The notes: generated by a model from the letters alone, not told the origin. A stretch of DNA of 64,000 bases from Paraburkholderia piptadeniae (GCF_900007165.1 NZ_CYGY02000123.1:1-64000); one strand, 5' to 3'. Positions 33,611 through 42,234 are shown, counted from the stretch's first letter. Made by a program: numbers and translations.

Positions 33611-33638
33611 GAGCAGTTACCTTCGAGTGTCGATGAAG

Positions 33639-35024
33639 TCAGTTGCCAGGAACATCGGCGACGGATTGGGGAACAGAGGGATCGTCGGGAACGACGGCGA
33701 TTTCTTCCAGCGAACGGCGGTTCGTCTCCACGCCGAACACCGCGAGGACCAGCGCCATCAAGATCAATGCGCCGAGGATCATCGACAGCACGTTCTTGAT
33801 GCCGCCCGTTGCATACATCAGCACGACGATCTGCGGCGCAACGATGCCCGATAACCGCCCTGCGCATCCGGCAATGCCGTTTGCCCGCATGCGGTTTTCC
33901 GTGGCGAAGAGTTCGGGGATATACGTGGCGATGCCAAGCGCAACCATCAGATATGTCAGCGTGAACAGCACGAAGCCGAGCAATGTGGCCATCTCGACGG
34001 TCGTCGAATTGCCGTACAGCCAGCCGACGACGACCGCAAGCACGCCAATGCCGATCAACCCGTTCTTGCGTCCGACGCGATCGGCGATCAGCACGCCGAC
34101 GAGCGCGCCGGCCGGCCCTCCTAGCGCCATCAACGTCGAATACCCGAGCGACGACGCCATCCCATGTCCCTGCTTGATCAGGAAAGTCGGCACCCACACG
34201 ATAAATCCGTAGATCACCACATTGATCGCGATCTGGATCACCACCGCGAGCAACGTGCGGCGCAACAGCGGCGGCCGGAACAGACTGCCGAGCCTCGTGG
34301 TCGTCGTCTTCGCGCGCGGCGCCTCGATGATTGGCGGCAATGTGTGTGTTTGAGCCGTTTCCGCTTCGGCGCCGGCGAGAATCATTTCGGCCTCCTCGAA
34401 GCGTCCTTTCGATTCCAGCCAGCGTGGCGATTCGGGCATCTTCTTGCGCAACACCCAAACGCCGAGTGCGCCGACGCCGACGATCGCAAACATCGCGCGC
34501 CAACCGACGGATGGAATGATCAGATAGCCGAGAAAGGTCGAAAAGAACAGCGCGGAATTCGTAATCAACGACAGATACGCGGACCATTTTCCGCGCACGG
34601 CCGGTGGAATGAATTCGCCGATCGACCCATAGCCGACCACGATCTCCGCGCCCAATCCGAGGCCCATGAAAAAGCGGCACACGATGAGCCAGTTCATGTT
34701 CGGCGCAAGCGATCCCGCGATCGACGCCAGCCCGAAGATCATCAGATTGAACTGATAGGTAAACTTCCGGCCTTTCGCGTCGCCAAGAATACCGGCGGTA
34801 AATGCGCCGATCAACATGCCAACAAAGGTCGACGACAGAAACGCCGCATTCAGCTGCATCGTCGACCAGCCGCTGCGCGTGAGCGCCCCGAGCACGCCGC
34901 CCGCAAGATAGATATCGAAGGAATCGAGAAACATGCCCGCGCCGATCAGCCACAGAATGCGCCGGTGAAACCGCGAAGTGGGTAATCGATCCAGTCTTGC
35001 GCCTGCATGTACCGTAGTCGGCAT
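33639..35024 (-). CDS. MFS transporter (sugar/metabolite:H+ symporter type)
   Basis: A 461-residue, 12-helix MFS permease. The loop 2-3 motif GDAKGRKFTYQFN and PESPRWLESKGRFEEA after helix 6 are typical of the sugar-porter and aromatic-acid-symporter groups. DSFDIYLAGGVLGAL in helix 1 resembles AAHS carriers. GGAG is upstream of the ATG at 35024, while a much longer frame has no support. It sits between the hydratase small subunit and the lyase, 28-34 bases from each, so it probably imports the acid these enzymes handle. Confidence 0.85.
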   Translation of the reverse strand: MPTTVHAGARLDRLPTSRFHRRILWLIGAGMFLDSFDIYLAGGVLGALTRSGWSTMQLNAAFLSSTFVGMLIGAFTAGILGDAKGRKFTYQFNLMIFGLASIAGSLAPNMNWLIVCRFFMGLGLGAEIVVGYGSIGEFIPPAVRGKWSAYLSLITNSALFFSTFLGYLIIPSVGWRAMFAIVGVGALGVWVLRKKMPESPRWLESKGRFEEAEMILAGAEAETAQTHTLPPIIEAPRAKTTTTRLGSLFRPPLLRRTLLAVVIQIAINVVIYGFIVWVPTFLIKQGHGMASSLGYSTLMALGGPAGALVGVLIADRVGRKNGLIGIGVLAVVVGWLYGNSTTVEMATLLGFVLFTLTYLMVALGIATYIPELFATENRMRANGIAGCAGRLSGIVAPQIVVLMYATGGIKNVLSMILGALILMALVLAVFGVETNRRSLEEIAVVPDDPSVPQSVADVPGN

Positions 35025-35058
35025 GGTCGAACTCCGAGTTTGATCGCTGGTTTGAACG

Positions 35059-35670
35059 CTATTTGCGCACGTAGACCCAGGGACGCTTCGACGCGTCGTC
35101 CCTTTGAAACGCGAGAATCCGCGCGTTGTGCCTGAGCGTCTGATCGATTTCGTCGATGCCTTCAAGCAGCGCCTCGCGTCGCTCATCCGGGAAATCGAAG
35201 GGAATGGGTGGCTCGCCGACGACGCCGACCGTGCGGGCCCGCAAGTCAACTCGCAAGGGTTCGCCGCGACTGGCTGCGGGCACCAGCGAGTCGATCTGCG
35301 CCGCGCTCAGGCGAATCGGCAGCAGACCGTTTTGCAGGCAATTGGCGTAGAAAATATCGCCGAAACTCTGCGCGATCACGCAGCGTATGCCGAATTCCTC
35401 CAGCGCCCACACGGCCATTTCACGTGAGCTGCCGCAGCCGAAATTGCTGCCCGACAGCACGATCCGCGCGTGACGGAACGGCGGCCTGTTCAGCACGAAC
35501 GACGCGTTCTCGTCGCCATTGGCGCCGTAGCGCATCATTTCGAATGCCCATGGTTTGAACTGGCCGCGCTGAAGTTGGGCGATGCGTTCGACACGCACGA
35601 TCATGTCGGTGTCGATGTTGTCCCGCACGAGCGGTGCGGCAATGCCCTCGCACACGGTGAAAGCTTTCAT
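35059..35670 (-). CDS. LeuD-like small subunit of an aconitase-family hydratase
   Basis: A 203-residue swivel domain of the isopropylmalate isomerase small-subunit type. DNIDTDMIVRVERI and SGSNFGCGSSREMAVWALEEFGI are the substrate-binding loop and family signature. IAQSFGDIFYANCLQNGLLPI is another conserved block. Its ATG overlaps the stop of the large-subunit gene by four bases (ATGA), so the two are translationally coupled. The pair forms a [4Fe-4S] (de)hydratase or isomerase. True leuCD normally sit with leuB; here they sit with a lyase, a transporter and GntR genes, so a catabolic role is more likely. Confidence 0.88.
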   Translation of the reverse strand: MKAFTVCEGIAAPLVRDNIDTDMIVRVERIAQLQRGQFKPWAFEMMRYGANGDENASFVLNRPPFRHARIVLSGSNFGCGSSREMAVWALEEFGIRCVIAQSFGDIFYANCLQNGLLPIRLSAAQIDSLVPAASRGEPLRVDLRARTVGVVGEPPIPFDFPDERREALLEGIDEIDQTLRHNARILAFQRDDASKRPWVYVRK

Positions 35671-37073
35671 GCGGCGCGCCCCGTCGAGGGCATCGCGATT
35701 TTTCCGGCGATCGCACTTGCTGCCGCCACGCCCGGGCTCGCGAGATGCGTGAGCGCACCCGGCCCCTGACGGCCGACGAAGTTACGGTTCGACGTCGAGA
35801 CACAACGCTCGCCGGTGCCCACAAGATCGCCGTTCGCACCGACGCACATCGAACATCCCGGCTCGCGCCATTCGAAACCGGCCTCGATAAAGATATGATC
35901 CAGCCCTTCCCGCTCGGCACGACGCTTGACATCGATGGAGCCAGGCACCACCCACGCCTGCACGTGCGGCGCAACGTGGCGGCCTTTTACAATCGACGCG
36001 ACATTGCGCAGATCACTCAGGCGGCTGTTCGTGCAGGAGCCGATGAAAACGCGATCGATCGGTATTTCATCGAGCCGGCGACCCGGCTGCAATTGCATAT
36101 ACGACAACGCTTTTTCGAGCGTTTCCCGTCGCATCGCATCGGGCTCCTCAGCAGGATCGGGAATGCGCCCATCGATCGCGATCACATGTTCGGGGCTCGT
36201 GCCCCATGTCACTTGCGGACGAATGAGCGACGCGTCGATCGCGATCTCCCGATCGAACACGGCATCCGCGTCGCTCGTTAACCGACGCCATTGAACGATC
36301 GCCTGTTCCAGCGCGGCGCCCGCGGGCGCATAATCGCGTCCCGCCACGTACGCGAACGTCACCTCGTCCGGCGCGATCATGCCTACCTTCGCGCCGAGTT
36401 CGATCGACAGATTGCACAGCGTCAACCGCGCTTCCATCTCCAGTGCTTCGATCGCGGAACCCGCGTATTCCACCGCATACCCGGTCGCGGCCGAAGTGCC
36501 CAGAAGGCCGATCAGATAAAGGATCATGTCTTTTGCTTCGACGCCCGGCCGGGTGCGTCCATCGAAACGCACCCGCATCGTTTTGGGCCGCTTCTGCCGA
36601 ATGGTTTGCGTCGCAAGGACATGCACCTGCTCGGACGACCCGATGCCGAACGCAATCGCTCCGAGCGCGCCATGCGTGCAAGTATGACTATCCGCGCAAA
36701 CCAGAAGCAGGCCCGGTAACGTCAAGCCGAGTTCCGGGCCGATCACGTGAACAATGCCCTGCCGGCCGTCGTCGACATCGAAGCGATCGATGCCGAGGCG
36801 CGAAGTCTGTTCGCGCAACGTATCGATCGCAATCGTGCTCCACTGCGCGTCGCCTGCCGTGCGGCCCGGGCGCGTCGAGATCACATGATCGACGGTGGCG
36901 AACGTCAGAGAGGGATCGTGAACAGTCGCGCCTCGTGACTCCAGAGCACGAATGGCGGCCACACTCGTAAGCTCGTGCATCAGATGCCGATCGACATGTA
37001 AAAGACTCTCCCCGCCCGGCAGTTCGGCGATCACATGCTGATTCCAGATCTTGTCGAAAAGGGTGTGCCCCAT
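35667..37073 (-). CDS. LeuC-like large subunit of an aconitase-family hydratase
   Basis: A 468-residue [4Fe-4S] subunit of the bacterial LeuC type. Cluster ligands are C347 (IGSCTNSRLSDL) and C407/C410 (PGCSMC). VCADSHTCTHGALGAIAFGIG and GERCVSTSNRNFVGRQG are the other signatures. After CSMC it reads VGANGDLVGTGERC where biosynthetic LeuC usually has MNPDRLPPGERC, consistent with a different substrate. The start at 37073 has GAAGAG upstream. It follows GntR by 40 bases. A stereospecific hydration or isomerisation of a 2-alkylmalate or alkylmaleate is the expected chemistry. Confidence 0.88.
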   Translation of the reverse strand: MGHTLFDKIWNQHVIAELPGGESLLHVDRHLMHELTSVAAIRALESRGATVHDPSLTFATVDHVISTRPGRTAGDAQWSTIAIDTLREQTSRLGIDRFDVDDGRQGIVHVIGPELGLTLPGLLLVCADSHTCTHGALGAIAFGIGSSEQVHVLATQTIRQKRPKTMRVRFDGRTRPGVEAKDMILYLIGLLGTSAATGYAVEYAGSAIEALEMEARLTLCNLSIELGAKVGMIAPDEVTFAYVAGRDYAPAGAALEQAIVQWRRLTSDADAVFDREIAIDASLIRPQVTWGTSPEHVIAIDGRIPDPAEEPDAMRRETLEKALSYMQLQPGRRLDEIPIDRVFIGSCTNSRLSDLRNVASIVKGRHVAPHVQAWVVPGSIDVKRRAEREGLDHIFIEAGFEWREPGCSMCVGANGDLVGTGERCVSTSNRNFVGRQGPGALTHLASPGVAAASAIAGKIAMPSTGRAA

Positions 37074-37113
37074 GGTGGTCTCTTCGTCGATATGCGCGAC
37101 ACGCCGGCTTTAT

Positions 37114-37827
37114 CTAGCGTGGAAACCTCATCAATTCGTCCGCCGAGTGCCGCAGATGATTGCGCATGGCCTGCGCCGCCCGTTCGGGGTCGCCAGCCAG
37201 AATGCCGCTCGCAATCAGTTCATGTTCCGCAAGCGAGTTGCGCACGATCTGATCCACGCCGATACGCTCGCGCAACTGATGCATGAAGATCGGAAGCTGA
37301 TACTTGTCGATGAGTTCGCTGAGTTGCGGGTTCTCGCATATGTCGACGATGATCCGATGGAATTGCCGGTTGTCGACGATGAACGCCGCGAAATCCGGCG
37401 CAGTGAAATGACGCCGGCCCCGCTCCACGATTTCGGTGAAACGCGCCCGGTTGTCGCCCTGATCGATCAACTGTGCGGCTCGCCGCGCAGCGTAGCCTTC
37501 GAGCGCCTCGCGAATCTGGTAGACCTGCGCGATCTCATCATTCGACAAACGACGCACCGTCGCGCCGCGATTAGGGATGAGATCGACGAGGCCGTCGGCG
37601 GCCAGCCGTCGAAACGCTTCGCGCAGCGGACCACGGCTGATGCCGAACTGTTCGACCAGATCGCGAGCGATCAGACGCTGGCCGGGCACAAGCCGCCCTT
37701 CCACGATTTGCTGCCTGATAAGCGCTGCGGTTCGGTCGACGGTCTCCCCCGTGCGAAGCGCCCGGTCGAGCACCGATCGCAGCGCGCGGTCGGTTTCCTC
37801 GACGGTTTCGTCATTTGTAGTGGACAT
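37114..37827 (-). CDS. GntR (FCD) family regulator, promoter-proximal copy
   Basis: A 237-residue GntR/FCD protein (HTH: ALIRQQIVEGRLVPGQRLIA, GISRGPLREAFRRL; FCD with HRIIVDICENPQL and SLAEHELI...NHLRHSA). It is the first gene of the minus operon and is divergent from the ABC transporter operon. It shares most of its FCD residues with the GntR at 31928, so the two may bind the same operators, possibly as heterodimers or with different effectors. The start at 37827 lacks a strong RBS. Confidence 0.87.
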   Translation of the reverse strand: MSTTNDETVEETDRALRSVLDRALRTGETVDRTAALIRQQIVEGRLVPGQRLIARDLVEQFGISRGPLREAFRRLAADGLVDLIPNRGATVRRLSNDEIAQVYQIREALEGYAARRAAQLIDQGDNRARFTEIVERGRRHFTAPDFAAFIVDNRQFHRIIVDICENPQLSELIDKYQLPIFMHQLRERIGVDQIVRNSLAEHELIASGILAGDPERAAQAMRNHLRHSADELMRFPR

Positions 37828-37875
37828 GGTTTGGAAAGCACAGCGGATAACTGTTGCATCTAGTATTGGTCAAAA

Positions 37876-37886
37876 CTGTAGGACAA
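37876..37886 (+). promoter_or_regulatory. GntR operator-like site 1 in the divergent promoter region
   Basis: CTGTAGGACAA fits TNGTNNNACNA except at the first base and is close to the GntR start. It shares the TGTAGGA core with the sites at 38009 and 32660. Confidence 0.5.
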
Positions 37887-38008
37887 AACCAGAATCTTTT
37901 CGCATTGCGTGCGTCAGGAAAACCCTTAGCTCGTGTTTGAAGAAGTCCATAAATCAAGGGAGATTCGCGTAAACATCCATAGCGGGCGATGGCTGGTTCG
38001 CCTAAAAA

Positions 38009-38019
38009 CTATCCTACAC
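38009..38019 (-). promoter_or_regulatory. GntR operator-like site 2 near the ABC operon promoter
   Basis: On the minus strand GTGTAGGATAG shares the TGTAGGA core with site 1. Immediately downstream, TTGTACATACAA (38021-38032) is another palindrome. The sites lie 28-51 bases before the ABC operon start codon at 38060, where a repressor would block transcription. Confidence 0.5.
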
Positions 38020-38059
38020 TTTGTACATACAATCAAAAATGGTGTTCAGGAGACAACTG

Positions 38060-39040
38060 ATGAAGGGTATCTACCGGTTCGCGCGGCTTGCGGTGCTCTC
38101 CCCATTTTTAGCTGCGAGTGTTGCGACCGCTCAGGCCGCAACCTTGACTGTCACGCACTGGATCGACGGCATGTATGGCGCGCCCTTTGCCGTCGCGCTG
38201 GATAAAGGCTATTTCAAGCAGAACGGGGTGGACGTCACCGGCTTCATCACATCGGAAGGCGGTGGAACCTCGGTACGCAATGCGATGGCATCCGAGATAC
38301 CTTACGGCGAGGTCGCATTGCCGGCTGCCATTGCAGCGATCAAACAAGGTGTGCCGATCACGATCGTTCATAGTGGTGTGCAGAGCGTCGCCGATCTGCT
38401 CTGGGTTCAGCTCAAGGACTCCGACGTCCACGGCATCGCGCAGATGAAGGGCAAGACCATCGGCTATAGCAGTCCGAAGTCGATGACCGAGATGATCACG
38501 ATCGTCGGTCTCGAGCGTGCGGGGCTGAGCGGGCAGGTGCAGCGCAAACCGGTGGGCGCATCGGGCACGATGATGATCGCGTTGCAACAGCACGCCGTCG
38601 ACGTCGCGTACATGACCGAGCCCGCCTACAGCCAGCACAAGGATCAGTTGAAGATCGCCTTCCGTTCCACAGATATCGTGCCCGCTGAAACGCAGACTGT
38701 CGGCGTGGTGCGCACCGATTATCTGAAGGCCCATCCGGAAGTCGTGAAGGGCATCATCGAGGCCCGCAAAAGAGGCGTCGAATATATTGCCGCGCATCGT
38801 GACGAGTCCGCGCAGATTCTAGCGAAGGCCTACAAGATCGATCCCGCGGTCGCGAAGTCGGCCATCGACAATTGCCTCGATACCGATCCCCACTACTGGA
38901 GTACCGGGCGCTTCAACTATGCGAGCATGGACGAGGTCGCGAAGGGTCTCGTGCTGATCAAGGCCGTCGAGCCGGGTCCGTTCGACTGGCATACGGTCGT
39001 CAACGAATCCTTTCTGCCGCCAGGCGAACGCTCGCGGTGA
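38060..39040 (+). CDS. ABC transporter substrate-binding protein (SsuA/NMT1-like)
   Basis: A 326-residue periplasmic binding protein. A signal peptide (FARLAVLSPFLAASVATAQAA) is followed by TLTVTHWIDGMYGAPFAVAL and EGGGTSVRNAMASEIPYGEV, the layout of the nitrate/sulfonate/taurine/pyrimidine-precursor cluster. AGGAG stands seven bases before the ATG at 38060; longer frames run through the promoter. It heads a five-gene operon and is divergent from GntR. The ligand is unknown but probably a small anion related to the substrate of the LeuCD-like enzymes. Confidence 0.87.
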   Translation: MKGIYRFARLAVLSPFLAASVATAQAATLTVTHWIDGMYGAPFAVALDKGYFKQNGVDVTGFITSEGGGTSVRNAMASEIPYGEVALPAAIAAIKQGVPITIVHSGVQSVADLLWVQLKDSDVHGIAQMKGKTIGYSSPKSMTEMITIVGLERAGLSGQVQRKPVGASGTMMIALQQHAVDVAYMTEPAYSQHKDQLKIAFRSTDIVPAETQTVGVVRTDYLKAHPEVVKGIIEARKRGVEYIAAHRDESAQILAKAYKIDPAVAKSAIDNCLDTDPHYWSTGRFNYASMDEVAKGLVLIKAVEPGPFDWHTVVNESFLPPGERSR

Positions 39041-39049
39041 GGTGGACCC

Positions 39050-39898
39050 ATGAAAGCCGTGCCTTTATCCGTGGTGTCCGCCAGCGCGCCTGAACGGGCA
39101 TTCTCCGGAATTCATGCCACCCTCACCGATGTCACACGGATCTATGCCGGAGAGCGAGGCAAACCGCCTTACCATGCGCTCGGCCCAGTGAGCCTGAGCT
39201 TGCAGACGGGCGAATTCTTTTCGATCGTAGGCCCGTCGGGTTGCGGCAAGTCCACGCTGCTCGACGTGCTTGCCGGGCTCAACGCAGCGAGTGCGGGCAG
39301 CGTGATGTTCGAAGGCGCGGCCGTGCGCGACAAGGTGCCCGAGGGTATTTCCGTCGTGTTTCAGGAGGACGCCACCTTCCCTTGGCTCAACGTCTACGAC
39401 AATGCCGCATTCGGCGCGCGGCGTGCCGGCGTCGCCGAGAGCGAGATTCGCGAACGGGTCGAGCACGCGCTGGCTTTCATGGGCCTCAAAGCGTTTACGC
39501 ATTCGTATCCGGTGCAATTGTCGGGCGGCATGCGGCAGCGCGTATGCATTGCGCGCGCCATGGTGATGCGCCCTCGCCTCATGCTGCTCGACGAGCCCTT
39601 CGGTGCGCTCGATCAGCAAACGCGTCTGCTGATGGGCGAGGAAATGCTCAAGCTCTGGAGGGAAACCGGCGCGACCGTGATGCTCATCACGCACTCCATC
39701 GATGAAGCCGTGTTGCTGTCGGACCGCATCGGAGTGATGTCGGCGTGTCCGGGACGATTCATTGCAACGATCGAAACCGGATGGTCGCGGCAGCGCGACA
39801 GCAATACGGCGCTGGACCCGCGCTTCGGCGAATTGACCGCGCGCGTCTGGGGGCTGCTGCGGGGTGAAGCGCTAAAGGCACTCGGGAGCCGGTCATGA
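39050..39898 (+). CDS. ABC transporter ATPase (SsuB/TauB-like)
   Basis: A 282-residue nucleotide-binding subunit: Walker A GPSGCGKST (61-69), Q-loop VFQEDATFPW, signature LSGGMRQR, Walker B LMLLDEPFGALD, and a switch His in LITHSIDEA. The family pairs with two permeases and the binding protein to import nitrate-, sulfonate- or taurine-like solutes. It follows the binding-protein gene by 9 bases and overlaps the next gene by four bases. Confidence 0.92.
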   Translation: MKAVPLSVVSASAPERAFSGIHATLTDVTRIYAGERGKPPYHALGPVSLSLQTGEFFSIVGPSGCGKSTLLDVLAGLNAASAGSVMFEGAAVRDKVPEGISVVFQEDATFPWLNVYDNAAFGARRAGVAESEIRERVEHALAFMGLKAFTHSYPVQLSGGMRQRVCIARAMVMRPRLMLLDEPFGALDQQTRLLMGEEMLKLWRETGATVMLITHSIDEAVLLSDRIGVMSACPGRFIATIETGWSRQRDSNTALDPRFGELTARVWGLLRGEALKALGSRS

Positions 39899-40653
39899 AT
39901 CGCGCCACGCGCTGGCGCCTCGCTCTCGTCGTGCTCTTCGTCGGTGCGCTGGAAGTCGCGAGTCGCCGCGCGTGGATCGATCCAGTCTCGTTCATTCCAC
40001 CGTCGAAGATGGCCGAGGGCGCGTGGGCTTTGCTCGCCTCTGGCGACTACAGCCGCGACATCCTGCAGACGCTCGCCAATGCGACGCTGGCGGTCGTCCT
40101 TGCTGTGACGGGCGGTTTCGCCTTTGGTGTGGGACTCTTCAAATTGCCGCGTGTGCGGCGCGTGATCGATCCATTGCTGCTCTCCTATTACGCCGTGCCG
40201 ATCTTCGTCGTGTATCCGGTGTTGATCGTGATCTTCGGATTGAATCGCTGGCCGCTGGTGGCTATCGGCTTTCTGTTCGGCGTCGTGGCGATGGCCGCGA
40301 ACACGCTCAACGGACTCGAACGCGTGCCGCGCGTCCTGCTTCGTTCGGCTCGCGCCATGCGCATGAGCCCGTTCGACGAAATCCGGCTGATCACCCTGCC
40401 CTCGAGTTTGCCGTTCGTGTTCACGGGAATCAAGCTCACCGTCGTATATGCGTTTATCGCGGTGATTGCCGGCGAATTCGTACTGGCCGGCTCGGGCTTC
40501 GGATTTCGCATTGCCTACGCGTACAACAACTTCGATAACCCGACCATGTATGGCTTGATGCTGTTGCTGCTGATTTTCGTCGGCACGCTGAACATGTTGT
40601 TGCATATGGCCGAGATGCGCCTATACAGCCGCACGCGGAGGACGGCCCCATGA
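39895..40653 (+). CDS. ABC transporter permease (SsuC-like), first
   Basis: A 252-residue BPD_transp_1 permease with six predicted helices. The ATPase-coupling EAA region is near ARAMRMSPFDEIRLITLPSS. It overlaps both the ATPase gene and the second permease gene by four bases each (ATGA), so all three are translationally coupled. Two non-identical permeases imply a heterodimeric channel, less common for this importer family, which usually uses one permease gene. Confidence 0.9.
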   Translation: MNRATRWRLALVVLFVGALEVASRRAWIDPVSFIPPSKMAEGAWALLASGDYSRDILQTLANATLAVVLAVTGGFAFGVGLFKLPRVRRVIDPLLLSYYAVPIFVVYPVLIVIFGLNRWPLVAIGFLFGVVAMAANTLNGLERVPRVLLRSARAMRMSPFDEIRLITLPSSLPFVFTGIKLTVVYAFIAVIAGEFVLAGSGFGFRIAYAYNNFDNPTMYGLMLLLLIFVGTLNMLLHMAEMRLYSRTRRTAP

Positions 40654-41426
40654 GCACGATTGCCACGGCGGCGCTCAAACCGAACCGCTCGCACTCGCGT
40701 TGGCGCGATAGCGTGCTGCTAGTCGTGGTTCTGCTGGGACTCTGGCAGATCGCGAGCTCATTGTTGAGCGCGGACGTACTGCCCGGCCCATGGCTAACGT
40801 TCGTCAGGCTCAAGTCGATCATGCGCGACGACGACTTTCCCGAGAACTTGCGGATCACGTCGGTTGCATTCGCCTTGGGTTTCGCCATTTCATGCGTGGG
40901 CGGCGTTTGCCTGGGACTGGTGCTGGGCGCGCGACGTCTCGCGGGCGATGTCATGGAGCCGATTCTGATGGCCCTCTATGCTATCCCGAAGATCACACTG
41001 TATCCGGTGGTGCTGCTGATGTTCGGTCTCGGTCTGTACGCCAAGGTCACGTTCGGCGTGATCCACGGCATCATTCCGATTACGGTCTTCACGATGGGTG
41101 CCGTGCGCAACATGCGCCCCGTGTTCGGACGGACGGCTCGCGCGTGCCGCCTCTCGCCGATGGCCTACGCGCGCTATGTGCTGCTGCCCGCGGCGGTGCC
41201 CGAAGTGCTCGCGGGTTTGCGCATCGGTTTCTCGCTGACGCTGCTGGGCACGCTCATTGGCGAGATGTTCGCTTCGCAAAGCGGGATCGGCCACATGCTG
41301 ATGATTGCGATGGGCCGCAACGATACCCAGACCATCATGGCCCTCGCCATCCTGTTGTTCGTGTTTGCCACCGTCGTCAACCTGCTGCTGTTGAAGTGGC
41401 ATCAAACGCTGTCGAAGTCGGGCTGA
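40650..41426 (+). CDS. ABC transporter permease (SsuC-like), second
   Basis: A 258-residue permease with six helices; the coupling segment is ARACRLSPMAYARYVLLPAA, followed by GLRIGFSLTLLGTLIGEMFAS, a strong SsuC-type motif. It overlaps the first permease gene by four bases and precedes the glutaredoxin-DinB gene by 37 bases. Together with the preceding three genes it forms a complete importer. Confidence 0.9.
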   Translation: MSTIATAALKPNRSHSRWRDSVLLVVVLLGLWQIASSLLSADVLPGPWLTFVRLKSIMRDDDFPENLRITSVAFALGFAISCVGGVCLGLVLGARRLAGDVMEPILMALYAIPKITLYPVVLLMFGLGLYAKVTFGVIHGIIPITVFTMGAVRNMRPVFGRTARACRLSPMAYARYVLLPAAVPEVLAGLRIGFSLTLLGTLIGEMFASQSGIGHMLMIAMGRNDTQTIMALAILLFVFATVVNLLLLKWHQTLSKSG

Positions 41427-41463
41427 CGGGTCGGGTTTTTGGCGCCGTTTCGTGGAGAAGATC

Positions 41464-42234
41464 ATGATCGGAACACTGAGTGCAGCACGTATCAAGTTAT
41501 TCTGGCAGCCGGGATGTTCCTCGTGCCTGCGCACCAAGGAATTCCTGATCGAACAGGGAATCGAGTTCGAGTCGCTCGACGTGCACAACGATCCCGACGC
41601 ACGCGCGCAACTGGCCGAACTCGGCGCGCGCAGCGTGCCTGTCGTGTCCATTGGCAAGCGCTACACCTTCTGTCAATCGATCCACGACGTCATCAAATTC
41701 CTCGACCTGAAAACCAGCGTGCAGGAACCGTTGCCGCCGGCGCAACTGTTCGCGAAGCTAGACGTACTGATGCGCGCAAATGCCCGCTATGTTCGCCAGT
41801 TCCAACCCGATCAGTTGAAGACGCCGTTTCGCAATCGCAATCGCACGCCTGCGGGACTCGCCTTTCACATGTTCCGCGTGGTCGAAATGGGGATGCAAGC
41901 GTCGCAGGGCATTGCACTGCGTTTCGAGTCCTTCGACGATCTTCCGCCTGATGGCTGGAGCGGCGAAGACATCGCCGCGTGGGGCGAGAGCGTGCGTGCC
42001 AGATTACTGGCGTGGTGGGCGGAGCAAAAGGACCCCAGTGTCAATTACACGGTACAGACCTATTACGGCACGCGACCTTTTCACGAAGTCCTTGAACGTA
42101 CCGCCTGGCACGCCGCGCAACATACGCGGCAAGTGATGCTGATGCTCGAGAGTCAAGGCATCGAACCGGACGGTCCGTTGACCGCCGCCGACCTCGAAGG
42201 CTTGCCGGTGCCGAAAGAGGTTTGGGACAAGTAG
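41464..42234 (+). CDS. Glutaredoxin-DinB/MDMPI fusion protein
   Basis: A 256-residue cytosolic two-domain protein. Residues ~8-82 are a glutaredoxin fold with a CxxC active site (C18-S-S-C21) and the cis-proline at P59 (RSVPVV). Residues ~95-240 are a DinB-like four-helix domain with a complete metal triad: H135, and H216/H220 in WHAAQH. In the DinB superfamily such triads serve thiol-dependent enzymes such as mycothiol-dependent maleylpyruvate isomerase. Fusion to glutaredoxin suggests a glutathione-linked reaction, perhaps a cis-trans isomerisation or thiol adduct removal; this is inference. GGAG is six bases before the ATG at 41464. It is the last gene of the ABC operon. Confidence 0.75.
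   Translation: MIGTLSAARIKLFWQPGCSSCLRTKEFLIEQGIEFESLDVHNDPDARAQLAELGARSVPVVSIGKRYTFCQSIHDVIKFLDLKTSVQEPLPPAQLFAKLDVLMRANARYVRQFQPDQLKTPFRNRNRTPAGLAFHMFRVVEMGMQASQGIALRFESFDDLPPDGWSGEDIAAWGESVRARLLAWWAEQKDPSVNYTVQTYYGTRPFHEVLERTAWHAAQHTRQVMLMLESQGIEPDGPLTAADLEGLPVPKEVWDK

Noticed and set aside
35059..37073. LeuC/LeuD pair as the housekeeping leucine biosynthesis enzymes
   Set aside because: No leuA or leuB nearby, GntR control, and operon membership with a lyase and transporters argue for a catabolic role. Not excluded without the whole genome.
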